Origin: Agrypnia vestita | Taxonomy: Eukaryota; Arthropoda; Insecta; Trichoptera; Phryganeidae | Length of the DNA stretch: 64,000 nt | Reading direction: 5' to 3' | NCBI GenBank assembly: GCA_016648135.1 | Contig: JADDOH010002275.1 | Coordinates: 62,001 to 126,000, forward strand | Shown: piece by piece, positions 22,140 to 33,214 of the stretch | Position numbering within the stretch: position 1 is the stretch's first letter | How the letters are laid out: the number at the start of each line of letters is the position of its first letter | Notes under the pieces: model-generated | The model's database searches: none | The model's input: only the letters and a program-made list of their open reading frames with translations | What the model was told of the DNA's origin: nothing | Translations under genes and position numbers: made by a program

Positions 22140-22610
22140 TATTATCTCATCTCCCGTCGGCGACGGCCGCATGTGGTCGCTGATTCATACGTCTCGTGAA
22201 AAAATGTCAATGGACCCCTTTCAAGCGCTGCCTGAGAATACCCCCTCGAGCGAGAGCTCACGCGGACACCTGCATCGGCCATCCTTGCGTCTGAAAAGGA
22301 CAGGTGTACCTACCATTCATACCGGTCCGTCACAAATTCCTCTGGTCCATTGAGATTCTCACCGCACGCAGCACGGATGATGCTGCACGGCATCACAGCA
22401 CCGGCAGATGTTAATTTTCCAATCGGTTTCGTGAGCCGTTTGATGACAGGGCACGGAGTTTGCGGAGATCTCGTGTTCTGTAGTTCTCCGTGGTGTAATA
22501 TTATCCGAGGTTTACATGTTGTGTCGTTTCTTCTCTCTGCACGGCTAGGGATCAATCGGACGTGTTTCTGCAGAATGCGTTCAACCCCAAAAACATGGAA
22601 CTGAGAAAAT
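22140..22610. other. GC-richer island, no gene recognised
   Basis: This roughly 470-base block is clearly richer in G+C than its surroundings and is free of the repeats listed here. Overlapping frames of 60-84 codons occur on both strands (22171-22353, 22350-22604, 22310-22555 minus), none recognisable. It could be an exon, a regulatory element or unique spacer. Confidence 0.35.
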
Positions 22611-25410
22611 GGCTTCTAAAAATTTGAACCTAATACGTCGAAATTTTATTCATTATTGCATATTTTTTTATGTAGACCTCATAGTAAAGGAGTTTTTTAA
22701 AAGTTTTTTTTAAATAATTATAAGAACTCTTATTTACGACGCCAACGATGTGAATTCTTTCTACAAAATGTCTAAATGTACGAAAAACAGTACTTATATT
22801 TCTCTAAGTGAGTTATATGTTCTCTGAATTTGATAAACCATTAAATGAAAAATATTATCTTAGAAGAGTCGTAGAAATGTCCAACCCCCTTAGATGTTAT
22901 CTACAAAATTATTATTTTATAGTAACAGTAGAATTAAAAAATTGCTTATTGCATCCATACCACAGGATGTTCTTAACCAATATTATTTTGGCTGAGGATT
23001 TATAAGTATGCAGCCGTAGAAAACAACAACTTTTTTTCAGTTTAAGAGTAAAGTCATGGTATGGCTGATGTGGTTTGGAAAATTATTGAATTTATAAAAA
23101 ACTATACTACTTAGAGCTTCGACGTTTTAGAGCATATGAAGATGTCGCATTGAACTGTTCAAACCCGTTTACAACTCATTTTTAACATTTTGTGGGTTGG
23201 ACGCTTTCTGCATAACTACATCCAATTGGCGTAGCTAATGTCATGTGAGGGCAGAGAGATGCGCCTATTTGCAGAATACTTGTGGTCTTGGAGGATAAAT
23301 GTGACAGCGCGTTGCAAGACTATGCAATTTGCGATTCATTGTTTTGTGGTGTTACGATGATTTTACTTTATGTAGCTTTTAAATTAGCACATACGTATTC
23401 AATTTACCACTATTGTTTGTACCTTGTAGACGTCTGAGAATAAGCGATAATTCAGAATATTTATTTTTTAACATACAGATTATTAACAAGTCGTTAATGG
23501 TAATAATAGATAGTTCTAGTATAACATTAAGGGGTTACACTATCCTGAAAGTCTGAAATTTAGGTGATGAAACATTCCTCGGTGCAGGTTTGTATAGTAT
23601 AGAAATGAAGGTCATGTACTTGTATAGAAATTAATATCTAAAATGTCTCTCCATGTCTTCGACGCCACAGAGCTTGGAAATCCAGGATTGGACTCTTCGC
23701 AAAAATTCGCAAAACCTTCCAACCCTCCGCGACAGTTTTGCCGGTCGACCCAGCGACAGTTTTGTTTACGTTTACGTAATCAAACCGCCGTGCAAGTAAA
23801 TAAACGGGAACAAAGGAAGTCTTGTTAGGATGACAGCGATGCCACGAGTCTAGTCGGGTCTCTGCCAGGCGGACTTTTCTTTTTTCCATATTTTGCTTAC
23901 TTTTACATCTTCATTTTCTCCCGGAGCTTAACTCCGGTGAGAAATAAACATCAACAATCAAAACACTCTTTCATTCCACAAACTTACCTCTTGAGCTTCA
24001 GAGTTCGCGCGGCGGGGTACGTGTTTACACTTGTGTACAGCCGTTTAGCATTTGTCTGGTTATTTTCCAGAGTTCGTAAATATTGCTGCACGGGTACGAG
24101 ACATAACTTGTTGTAAATTCGGTAACTTGAGTATTGCTGAATGCTGTCGTGTTACTAGCTCGCCTCAAGCCTATACAACCAATGATATAATAAACTGTAG
24201 ATACGTTACAAGCGTGAAATCTTGGCAACTCAAAAGTAAGGTAATTGCCTTACTTGCATTCGCTATCGAACGGACCTTCTTTGTGATCGGGCGCGACACT
24301 ACGGAAAAAAGTACAGAGTATCGTACACTATTGTAAGAATTTGCATGTTATTTCAGTCACCGTGATTTCAAATTTTTTACTTGATTTTTCTGTCTACACG
24401 CAGAGCGTTTGTGAAATAAATGTGCCGTGGTTTGTCTCTTTCAATGCAATATTTGCTACATATGAATGTCAGCTAGTATGGGAATAACGAGTCTATATTA
24501 TAATACGTCAATGTACACAATAGTCCTTTTCTTGATTTTCAAACACTCCAACCGATTTTCTCTCAAAACAATTTTCGTAATATATACCGAGACTTTTTGT
24601 TACAAAATAGTATTGCATTATGCAGCGTGTCTGAAAAAATATTTATAATATAAATGTGTGCGATTTGATTGATATGTTTCGATCAATTCAGTCGCATCTG
24701 ACTATTCATCCTTTATTTTTTTGTTTTGTTTATGTACAAGCGTTCAAGTATTTGCTCATCGTTTTATTCAAATTCATTCATCTTATTTGTTGAATTAAGT
24801 TGTCGGCTCGCTGGGTACATTTCGCTAATCAATTTTTTTATTTGCACGCTGTCTCGCCTGTCACGCCTTTCATCAGAAGTTCAATGGCGGTTCGACCGGT
24901 AATTTTTTTAACCATCACAAAAATATAATAAAACAAATCGCTAACCTCATTTTAGATTTGGATTAACACATCGCCGAATCAATGGAACGTAAATCAAACA
25001 GGGTTTCTTAATGATATATGAGTCATTGCAATTTTTTGTACTACAATGTATAACTGTACCGAACTTCGGTACATTTCCGATCACAGCGTGATCCTTCAGT
25101 ACTGCAGCCGAAAATTCCTGATTCATTAGACACACATCACATTCCAAACTGGTTTTTGTAACCGGGTCTGGATAAATGTAAAGCTTCGCTTATACTATGT
25201 AACATGTTGATTTTCATGTACCAAGCCTTCGTTCACGACATACAACTCTTTTCCGACCCAAAAACTATAAAAATCAGGCCGCAAAAAACTCGGTTATCAG
25301 TAGAACTTATTCTTGCAATACGAGATTTCCCTTGGCGTAGACTTATTCGCAGACACAGAGTATATTCTTAAGCAAAAACTTAAAATAATTATTGAATAGG
25401 CTTTAAACCA
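22611..25410. other. Unassigned
   Basis: Mostly AT-rich, with a less AT-rich part at 23640-24340 holding short frames on both strands (23638-23889 minus, 24052-24336 plus) that match nothing known. No repeat family recurs here. Confidence 0.35.
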
Positions 25411-25418
25411 ACGTGCAA

Positions 25419-25456
<38 letters not shown>

Positions 25457-25480
25457 CACAAACACACACACACACACATA
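25419..25480. repeat. CA/TG microsatellite
   Basis: A (CA)n run with a few interruptions (CG, AA). The cysteine-valine-rich open frame on the minus strand here is an artefact of this repeat. Confidence 0.95.
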
Positions 25481-26655
25481 TCACCTTTAAGATATTATTG
25501 TGAGCGATTAATAGATGTATGGAGCAGATATTATTCAAACGCTTTGATCGTTTTCTTTGTAAAACATCTTCGAATAAAAAAATTTAAAAAATTAAAAAAA
25601 CCTTTTGAACCTAGTCATATTTGAATTGTTATATGTGTAAAAATAATTTTTAATATCTTAATATAATAATTTTGTTGCCTATCTGCCCCGTAAGTCCGTA
25701 ATTTCGTGGAATTATCGGCTAAAAAATGAAATCAGGCGGCTAGAGACAGACTAACCTCGAACGCGCGGGCCGCAGCGCGACGACTAGACGACATAGCCAC
25801 GATCGCTTCTCCGTGGCCCGTCAAAAATATAGTACACGCGGGTTAGCTATAACGCGAACCATTAATTTACGCCTCCTACTTTCGACGTTTGACAGGATTT
25901 TTATCAAGTATATTAATTAAATAAATAATATTTAAATTTCGTAAGAAAGTACAACTCGTCCCACGTACGACTTGATCAGAATATATCTTGATTAATGGTA
26001 ATTCCTCTGGGGAAAAAATTCAATTGTTCTTGAAAAATTTGAACATACTATACTCAAAATATTATGAATACATTAGCATTATTTTTTTGTAAAAGCCCAA
26101 AAATGCGTTAATAATACATAAATAAATACAGTCCACTTTCCTCCGTTCATTTTTTTCAGTTTGTCGGCGATTCCCTTTAGGTACCACTGGATGAGTGATT
26201 ACCCGTCCTCCGAGCGATGTGGCCTGCCCATTGCCATTTCATTTTTTTAAACACATTTTATTGAATGCGAGCCTGTAAGTTGGGCTTTACTCGTTTCACG
26301 TCCAGTGTTTATTATTGCCGCCTTTCGCGCAGGCGCGTTACATACATAATAATATATTACATTACATTTTTTGTTTGGTATATTTTTTATCTCACTTTTG
26401 TGTTGTTATTTATGCGGGCGCGATAGAGCCAGACAGCTCCGGCGGTGATTCATCCGCCGGCACACTCATTACCGGCGGCGAGCAGGGAATCCTTTGGTGT
26501 AACGGCTGGGGAACAAAAAACAACTCACTTTGTGTATAAAATGTATTATTCAGTTTTCAAGTCTGTCTTGAAGAAAATTTTTATTCAAAGTATGGACCTT
26601 AATGAAATCTTACCATTTAATTTATTTTTATAAATATTTACAAACGTATTTTTTT
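25481..26655. other. Unassigned, with Rep1 end
   Basis: Bases 25975-26070 carry the Rep1 outer end in minus orientation (ATATATCTTGATTAATGG, then CTCTGGGG). A short GC-rich stretch lies at 25735-25870 and another at 26400-26510. No gene recognised. Confidence 0.35.
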
Positions 26656-26876
26656 ATACTGATGTATAGAAGTGAAGCCTGGAGCTGACAGAAGAGGAAT
26701 ATAGTGGATATACGAACCCTTAGACGTATGTGGCTTATCCATTTATGATAGAGTAAAGAATGAAGGTATTAGGAATGAATGTAAAGCTGATTTTAGCATA
26801 ATAGAATTTTAAAAATGGTCGCTCGGATGGTTTGGGCATGTAAAGGGAATGAATTAGGAAAGAATAGTGTTGTCTC
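26656..26876 (+). mobile_element. LINE C-terminal fragment (LINE-A-like)
   Basis: Broken frames read LYRSEAWS, QKRN, IRTLRRMWLI, DRVKNEGIRNECKAD and WFGHVKGMN, the order seen in RTE-type LINE tails (YGSESW, RRMCG, RNxxIR, WFGHVERM). Multiple stops occur. Both ends are truncated. Confidence 0.7.
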
Positions 26877-26879
26877 TTA

Positions 26880-28155
26880 ATATTAAAAACTATATAAATA
26901 TCCTATCCTGTTCTAATCCTATCCTTTATCTATGTATGAAAAGGACGAAATGAAGACAATAATTTGGATTAGCGCCGCGTGAATAGTCCGCCGCGCGCAT
27001 ATGCAAATGTTACCAAGTACACCTAGTAGTAACAGGTTTACCGCCTTTGAAACGCACTCACGAGTGGCCCCTGCTTAAAAATAAATTTTTACCTATACTT
27101 TTAACAAACATATAAAGAGGTAAAGTTTGTAAGTTTGGATATAGGAGGTAATCTCCGAAACTACTCATCCAATTTCAAACATTCTTACACCAATATTTAG
27201 AATGGACCTTAACGGTGGACATAGGCTATATATTATCCAGATAAAATAAAAGTGCTTTTCGTGGTGACCTTTTTTACAACTAAAGTCGACGAAAAAACGG
27301 TTGAGCGAATGCGTTTCTTACGAATGTTGCCTTAACAGTAAGAGATAAATTAATGCTTTCTAAAGAGAAGTTGTAGATTAGTGTATATTATAGTATCTCA
27401 CAAAGACGAAACTGTATTAATTATGGGAAAGTAGGTTTGAAAGATTTGAACAAACTCAAAATATTCAGAAGTTGTAGAACTCAAAACGGCCTATAAAAAA
27501 GTCCAAGACGATATATGTTAAGGTTAATTCACAAATTGATGAAATATGAAAAAAAATATTTAAAAATAATTTTAATCTGTCGGGGGTAATTTAAGTAGGT
27601 AATGTTAAATCCTTATCAAAATAAATTTGCTTATCACCATGAAAACTTAATGTACTTAAAAATTTCCTTTTACACAAAATTGTTTGAATGAGTAGTTTAG
27701 ATTAAATTGATTTTTCACTGATACTCTTTTGTCTCAAACTGAATTCTGAAACTGAAGCTGCGGACAGAGCTAGTCGCAAACAAATTTGATATTATAATGT
27801 TATGATATTATAAATAGAAGCCTTCGCTCACAAAATTACCGCTGCAAATTGCTTATACGTATTTTATACGTCGCTTAGTTTATAATTGAATACACAACTA
27901 AAACCTATGCAGCCCCTCAAAATTAATTCACAATATACCTACCGCTTACCAAGTAATTAACTCAAGTGATAAATCATCCTTACCGCTTATACACGAACGG
28001 AATAAATCAAAACAAGCATTGCGGATTCTGTGTCGAAATTTTTTGGTGTGAAAAAGGGATTATCCAGAACCAGCATATTAGAAGAGAAAAGATCCGGCCG
28101 ACCTAAGGAAGTGCATGGAATTTCTTCATTATCCCCGTTCATCTCCCTAGCCACA
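26880..28155. other. Unassigned, with Rep5 copy at 27110-27350
   Basis: Bases 27110-27350 (AAAGTTTGTAAGTTTGGATA, GGTAATCTCCGAAACTACTC, TTTTCGTGGTGA) match 38455-38775 in reverse orientation, defining an interspersed repeat here called Rep5. This style of sequence is common in insect Helitron- or SINE-like repeats. A Rep1 scrap lies at 27400-27480. No gene recognised. Confidence 0.5.
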
Positions 28156-28159
28156 CCAA

Positions 28160-28380
28160 ATGGCGAGAAAGATATGTGTGTGTGTGATAGTGTTGACGGT
28201 GCCAGAAAGGGAGGGCGACCGCGGAAGACGTAGCACGACCATATTAACCGCATATTAGAAGATGGTACCGTTAAAACCGTCGACGTTGCATGTGAAGACG
28301 TATTAGTATGTGGATGAGATTAGAGTTGTGTGTCAGAAGAGTGTTGCGCTCTATCCTCTCTGCTTACCCCGAAACGAAAT
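28160..28380 (+). mobile_element. LINE-A terminal fragment
   Basis: It reads ARKICVCDSVDGARKGGRPR, KT, stop, then HDHINRILEDGTVKT, with the end decayed but recognisable through CTCTATCCTCTCTGCTTACC. This is homologous to 5708-6030 (minus). Dead copy. Confidence 0.7.
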
Positions 28381-28912
28381 TATTTTTGAAGCGCAACTTT
28401 AAAGTCCCATAACTTTTTCATTTGTGGAGATATTTTAATGACTCTTTCACATTTTTGTTTCATTTTAACTTCTTAATAAATTAACTTATGTACATAACTA
28501 AAATTATGATAATTATTTGACGTTAGATACTTTTACGCCTGTCTGTACTGGACGAAGCCTCACAACAGGATGGGCAGTGCGCGGAGCCCGCACCGCAGAC
28601 CGCGAGGCGAGAGCGACCACACCTCTCTCGACCTTATCCGTGCCTCCACCGCCACTTATCTCGGCCACCTTCTGAGCTCCGCGTCCGAGAGCGAGTCTGC
28701 TACCAACTCGACAGCCATAGAGTAGCAGCCAGCGACTGCCTAACTTACTTCACAGTATCAAACCTGAAAATTTTTCTCTACGTGTACAATATAGCAGGTA
28801 ACAAGGTTATGGATATGATGACATTTGAGTTCGGGGGATTTTGGCAGATAACATCTAATATAGGTACAAAAAAATGCGTAAGTAAAATGTTAAAATATAA
28901 GGTGACGTAAAA
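28381..28912. other. Unassigned; GC-rich block 28540-28745
   Basis: The 28540-28745 block is strongly GC-rich relative to the window and lies near no listed repeat. Its short frames contain no recognisable motif. It could be host unique sequence. Confidence 0.35.
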
Positions 28913-29068
28913 ATATACTCGGTTTCTCATGATGGATTAATTAATGATGAACAATTTGGAAATCGTTGAAATATTAAAGGATTTAAATTCTGAGAAAACA
29001 CTACTAATGACCAAAAATATCCACGTACGTTAATTTCTACCCGAATAGGTTGACAATATTCTGTATTT

Positions 29069-29312
29069 CATCATCATCAATGGCTTCACAGCCAATTGTG
29101 GGCCTTGGTCTCCTCCAATCCCTTAAGCTTATAGTTTTCATGTCTTGCTGTACTCCATCCAGCCATCGGAGTTTGGGTCCACCAATGCTGCGTCTACCTT
29201 GGGGCTTTGTGGGCAGAATCTTTTTTGGCATTCTCTCTTCAATCATTCTTTCTACGTGCCCTGCCCATCGCAGCCTCTCTATTTTGATAAAATGATTATC
29301 AAAATGAATAAA
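29069..29312 (-). mobile_element. 5'-truncated LINE with 11-bp TSD
   Basis: Minus-strand coding reads IKIERLRWAGHVERMIEERM, PKKILPTKPQGRRSIGGPKL and RWLDGVQQDM, then ends in a GAT repeat that forms both codons and tail. This is the tail of an RTE-like LINE (RWAGHVERM, GRPxxRWxD). Exact duplications ATTCTGTATTT at 29058-29068 and 29313-29323 delimit the 244-bp insertion. It lies within the PLE end, so it is the younger of the two. Confidence 0.8.
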
Positions 29313-29320
29313 ATTCTGTA

Positions 29321-29343
29321 TTTAGGTTAGGTTAGGTTAGGTT
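29321..29343 (+). repeat. Interstitial (TTAGG)n
   Basis: About four and a half units of TTAGG, the usual arthropod telomere repeat. It lies just upstream of a PLE end hairpin and next to a LINE target duplication. The length is too short to be a chromosome end. Confidence 0.8.
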
Positions 29344-29534
29344 ATTAATTATACCTGATGATGAGAGGGACTTCTCCCGAAACTAAAGTGGTTATAAAAT
29401 AACTGTGAAATACAAAGTTAAATTTAGTGTAAATTAAAATAATTATATCGCACCAAAAGCTCTTTGGTCGAACCACAAAGTGACTGCCATATCAAATAAC
29501 TCTAATTTAAATTTTACCTTAATCTGAATCCAAT

Positions 29535-29870
29535 ACTTTATTTATTTATTTATTTCAAAAAATCCTTGTTTACAAATAAAGGTACTTAATACTAGTTTAA
29601 CAATAAAATATAAGATAAATTACACATTATTTTGTTAAATTTGTGGATTATGCCACTCTACTAGGCTACGCCTGTCCCAGAGTGGCGTTATAGAACACAA
29701 TTTTAATATTTTTTTCAATTCGTCAGTAATATTTATTTTCATAAGGTAGTAATTATATATCTACAAAGTATCAAGTGTAATGTTAGTGTAAAGTTTAGTG
29801 AGTCATAAGTCCAAGTGTAAATATGTGTAGAATAATTGTTTTAATGTGAAAAGGGTTAAAGTTTTGTTTA
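29535..29870 (-). mobile_element. LINE 3' UTR copy (U1)
   Basis: Reverse orientation copy of 47150-47518. Shared blocks include CCACTCTACTAGGCTACGCC, TGTCCCAGAGTGGCGTTATA and AATCCTTGTTTACAAATAAA. The T-rich TTTATTTATTTATTT at 29537 is the A-rich 3' tail of a minus-strand element. The coding portion was not recognised. A shorter copy is at 33120-33210. Confidence 0.65.
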
Positions 29871-30680
29871 AGATTATTTTTTATTTTCCTTAATTAATTA
29901 ATTTATTTATATAGGTATATATTTTTATTTGTAGACATTATTATGCAATTACAGTAAGTAAATTTTCAGTTGCTGTTCTACCTTTGGAGGTAAGCCAGTT
30001 GTTTGCTAAAGCTTTTATTTTATTAATTGAGTATATTCTGATTTCCGGGAAGTCTGTTTTAAATATGTTAAATATTGTACGGATCGCTAGTCTACTTAAT
30101 TTAATAGTAACAATTCTGTAGTGTAACGTGAAAATCACATGAAACCAATATCGGCCAATGCCGACATTTACCAGTACCTCTCGCTGAATTATTGAACAAA
30201 TGATTCATCTGCCGACGGTATGCATTTGGGAACGTCACACCTTTGCCACCTTTCACGCATTGGTTCCGTAACTGCAGCCAGTATTAGCAGAGCAGGAAAT
30301 GGCGATTGTCTGGACGATTAAAAATATTCGTTTTTGCAAATAACGCCCACAAACGGTACGTACTCACGAATTCAGCTGTGGTTGCGAGAAACACAAGTTA
30401 CGGCGCAGTCGAAAGAATTATTTTTCGGATCGAATGGTTGTATTTCTTTGCACGAGATGTGATTTATTATCACGATGACGTTTCGGTGATGTAAATCCTC
30501 GTTCGTTTCAATACGGAAAGACGCGTTTCTCACAGAAATGAAGGTAATATGTAAAAGTATCTTAAATTTGTCTGTAAAAGTCTGTCTACAAGAAAACAGT
30601 TGGCAATCAGATTATATCATTAATTAAAACCTTAATTACTAATTAAAGATTATATAATAACTAACTGGTCACGTAATATA
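29871..30680. other. Unassigned
   Basis: A 65-codon minus-strand frame at 29941-30138 lies just upstream of the U1 3' end in the right orientation. It may belong to that element, but I do not recognise it. The 30160-30520 part is less AT-rich and carries no recognised repeat. Confidence 0.3.
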
Positions 30681-30682
30681 GC

Positions 30683-31225
30683 GTAATTGGTCACCCAATT
30701 ACGATATCCAGAATAACAGAGTAGAAAAATCCATAAAAAAAATCCTTAAATCTATGGCATATCGACAGGGTCTATGTGATTCACTTGATACATACGACAA
30801 GAGACACGAAATTTTCCACCTTATCTCCTTAGACTTAAGAAGAAAAATTACATACCTAATGACTGTCTACAAATTAGTCAATAACAAACTAGACATCCCC
30901 TCATTACTGCCACAAATATACATAAACATCCCTGTCCGATCAGTGAGATCTCCAAGTCTTTTTCAAACAATGTTATACAACACCAATCAAAGCTATTTTA
31001 CTCCTCTACCTAGAATGATCAACCACTATAACGAGATATCATCTACAGACGGCAACATTGATAGATTTTTTATGACACAGGTTCAAAAGTGAAATTATGA
31101 TAAACTTGGTTGACGGTCGCTTGATCGTGTAATACATTTTTTTAGCGAAATTTAAAATGAATTAAATTTAAATATATATTATTTTTAGTGAAATTTAAAA
31201 TAAAGTAAATTTTAATAAATATTAT
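30683..31225 (+). mobile_element. Jockey-like LINE 3' end
   Basis: A continuous reading frame from WSPNYDIQNNRVEKSIKKIL through DTYDKRHEIFHLISLDLRRK and ITYLMTVYKLVNNKLD ends at a stop at 31092. This is the C-terminal region after the RT of jockey/CR1-type LINEs (the pattern KRR...L.RRR...F.YKLLN...DSP.LL). The 3' UTR ends in two 40-base AT-rich repeats (31145-31225, built on TTAGYGAAATTTAAAAT). A second, inverted copy is at 40083-40960. It is 5'-truncated. Confidence 0.75.
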
Positions 31226-31229
31226 TATT

Positions 31230-32100
31230 AAGTTAACGAGTTAACTATTTTTAGTGTGACAGCTGTTTCCGCTTGCCTGGATGTGCCGGTCGCGGGAAAC
31301 GATACAGCAGTATGCGCGCATTCGAAATTGACAGGTTTGCTCGAGAAGACGTACGGTCGCTGAAGAAACCGACTGTTGTATACTTCTGGATTAAACGTCT
31401 GAAACGACACCGGTGTTTTGTTAGGAATAGTGGACTTTCACACTGAAAAGTACAAACATCATACTTGCCATGCAGTGAATCAAAAAATTTGACATCCCAT
31501 AAATTTCTAAAATATTTTTTTACACTGTTATTCTGGACATTTTTAATATAATAAGGTTTACAGTAGTCGACCAAATCGCAGTCGAAGACACCATCGTAAA
31601 ATTTTCTTTTTTTGTCCTAAAACAAATGGCTACTTTTTTAAATAAGCTGTTTGTAGGTAGTCATATATTTGAAAACTTGTCCTATCTACGTAGTTATCGA
31701 CCGAATAAACACTCTAATACCCATTCATATATTCTCATGTTATTTGTCTACTCTGGACTGGAAAGGTGCCAGAAAATTCCAACGAGTAGCAAAAACGTAT
31801 TAGACTGTTGCCAAATAATTTCAAAACATACAGAAATTTGCTCTGACAATTATCAAAATAAAATAACCATTTATTATTTCTTTCTAAACGAAGAGATTTA
31901 TTTTTGACCTTTATATTCAAACTATGAGCCAAGGTCGGTGCTGAATAGATTTCGAGCATTTCCAGAGGATATTCCATTTCCATGTAATCCAAATTTGGTC
32001 CCAGGGGCCTGAGATCGTTAGGCAAAAGGTACGTGGAATTGATAAGCTGGGGTATCAATCGTATATAATTTCTACCTGTAGTAAAATTCTGCTCATTATA
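31230..32100. other. Unassigned
   Basis: The 31240-31440 part is less AT-rich. Frames on both strands at 31228-32058 show no recognisable motif. Confidence 0.35.
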
Positions 32101-32102
32101 TT

Positions 32103-32145
32103 AAAAGTGTTCTCAGGTTTTCACGGATCTTCTCAGGATCTTCTT
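32103..32145 (-). repeat. Tail remnant of the 7127/14101 foldback family
   Basis: The bases AAAGTGTTCTCAGGTTTTCA, CGG and a following CTTCTCAGGATCTTCTTC match the asymmetric tail seen at 14101-14140 and, reversed, at 7290-7331. Only the tail remains. Confidence 0.5.
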
Positions 32146-32164
32146 CGTATTTAAGTAATTGAAT

Positions 32165-32379
32165 GAATTTTTCATAAACGATATAAGTTGCTGTAATGAT
32201 TATTCAACTTTTTGCAAAAAATATGTCAGAAATATACAAAAAAAAGGCAAATTTTCAAAAAAGGCAAAAAATCAAATCTCCATAACTAACATTGATCATG
32301 ATTGCTTGAACATTTTCGACTCATTATTAGGGCAGGAATCCACCTGTAAAGTTTTTGCTACTATCTATGAGACGCTCTG
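32165..32379 (+). mobile_element. Right-end fragment of the CAGGGTGT MITE
   Basis: It matches 700-886 in order (GTAATGATNNNTCAACTTTTTG, GGCAGGANTCCA) and ends GAGACGCTCTG followed by TA, a diverged right terminus. The left half is missing. Confidence 0.55.
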
Positions 32380-32637
32380 TATAACTTAATCTGCACAAAC
32401 TCGTACCTATTAACAATATTGTTGAACATAATTACTAATACCTGGCAAACATGGTGTTGGGTGTTGATATACCACATTGATTACTACTTAGAATTTTATA
32501 CAGGTGGCATATAGCTTTACTATAAGACTAAGAGAACGCTTAATAGTAATAATACTTTTTGAGAATTCGCAAACCAAGTATTAATAAATAAAACGGCGTT
32601 TATATATTATATTCAATTATAGAGGTCTTAGGTTAGG

Positions 32638-32780
32638 CAGCCTTTTTAGTCCAGTGAATATGACACTGGCTTCCTAAATTCGGGGTAACAGGTTCGATTC
32701 CCGGTGAGGTAACATATATCTATGATATTTTCTCGAATCATATTTTAATATCTGGTTTACCAGTTATGCCTAGTCGTCCA
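32638..32780 (+). mobile_element. Second tRNA-derived SINE family
   Basis: It contains AGTCCAGTGAATATGACACT, GGCTTCCTAAATTCGGGG and the B box GGTTCGATTCCCGGTGAGGT, resembling a decayed tRNA-Arg-type (CCT) sequence. The tail TCTATGATATTTTCTCGAATC matches 57990-58020. The tRNA fold is broken in the D region, so this is not a working tRNA gene. Confidence 0.55.
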
Positions 32781-32833
32781 CTCGCGTTCTCTATTTCTGG
32801 TACAATATTTGCTTGCTTTTTGTTAATAATATT

Positions 32834-33125
32834 GTCACGAGATTCTTAAATCACTCCACTCGGTTGGGGGTTTCCAAACAGTTTGAATGATTTTAAAATG
32901 TTTTAGAAAAATTGTTTAAGCTGGTCGAATATGCGAATGTTTAATAGAAGATTCGAGAAATTGAGTTCTTATAAATTGCGTCGGGACCGCGCTGTCAGTT
33001 AGTGTAATTTTGACAAGCGAGCGAAAACCATTGATTCGGCGAATAGATGGCGAACTGTGAATTAGTACGATAAACAACGGCGAAAATAAATGTTACTAGA
33101 GACGATTGCAACTTTCCTGCGAATA
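32834..33125 (+). mobile_element. Probable solo LTR, 3'-truncated
   Basis: It begins TGTCACGAGATTC, a start common among insect LTR elements. It contains heat-shock-type GAA/TTC modules, a TATA box and a TCAGTT initiator (32946-33000). It continues with CGAAAATAAATG resembling a polyadenylation region, then runs into a LINE U1 end at 33120. The copy at 2640-3015 shares the promoter part. No internal coding region or target duplication was found. Confidence 0.45.
32946..33000 (+). promoter_or_regulatory. HSE + TATA + initiator promoter
   Basis: AGAAG-ATTCG-AGAAA at 32946-32960 gives three contiguous alternating GAA/TTC modules, followed after five bases by TTCTT. TATAAATT starts at 32970-32971 and TCAGTT at 32995-33000, putting the initiator A about 27 bases downstream of the TATA box, the usual spacing for insect promoters. 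This is a plausible stress-responsive promoter of the surrounding LTR. Confidence 0.5.
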
Positions 33126-33210
33126 AAAGTTTTATTGTTAAATTAGTATTAAGTACCTTTATTTGCAAACAAGGATTTTTTAAAATAAAAAAAAATAAAA
33201 ATAAATTAAT
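33120..33210 (+). mobile_element. LINE U1 3' end
   Basis: TTTTATTGTTAAATTAGTAT, TAAGTACCTTTATTTGCAAA and CAAGGATTTTTT, followed by an A-rich tail, match the last part of 47150-47518. Confidence 0.65.
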
Positions 33211-33214
33211 GCGA

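Larger units (their letters stand above)
28913..29500 (+). mobile_element. PLE family-A 3' end, split by a LINE
   Basis: Bases 28913-29020 read HSVSHDGLIN, then after a frameshift MMNNLEIVEILKDLNSEKTL. This matches LLHSVTHRGWIMNNLETVEL in the PLE at 56090-57075. After the LINE insertion 29069-29312, the PLE resumes with (TTAGG)n and a hairpin at 29355-29383: CTGATGA, T, GAGAGG..., GAAAC. It ends in sequence to about 29500 that contains TCGCACCAAAAG and ACCACAAAGTGACTGCCA, which corresponds to the tail of foldback 40445-40700. The RT and endonuclease parts are missing. Confidence 0.7.

Noticed and set aside
25297..25479. Cysteine/valine-rich small protein
   Set aside because: Translation of the CA/TG microsatellite.
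32638..32715. tRNA-Arg gene
   Set aside because: The D-arm region is broken and the same body is found at 57930-58040.
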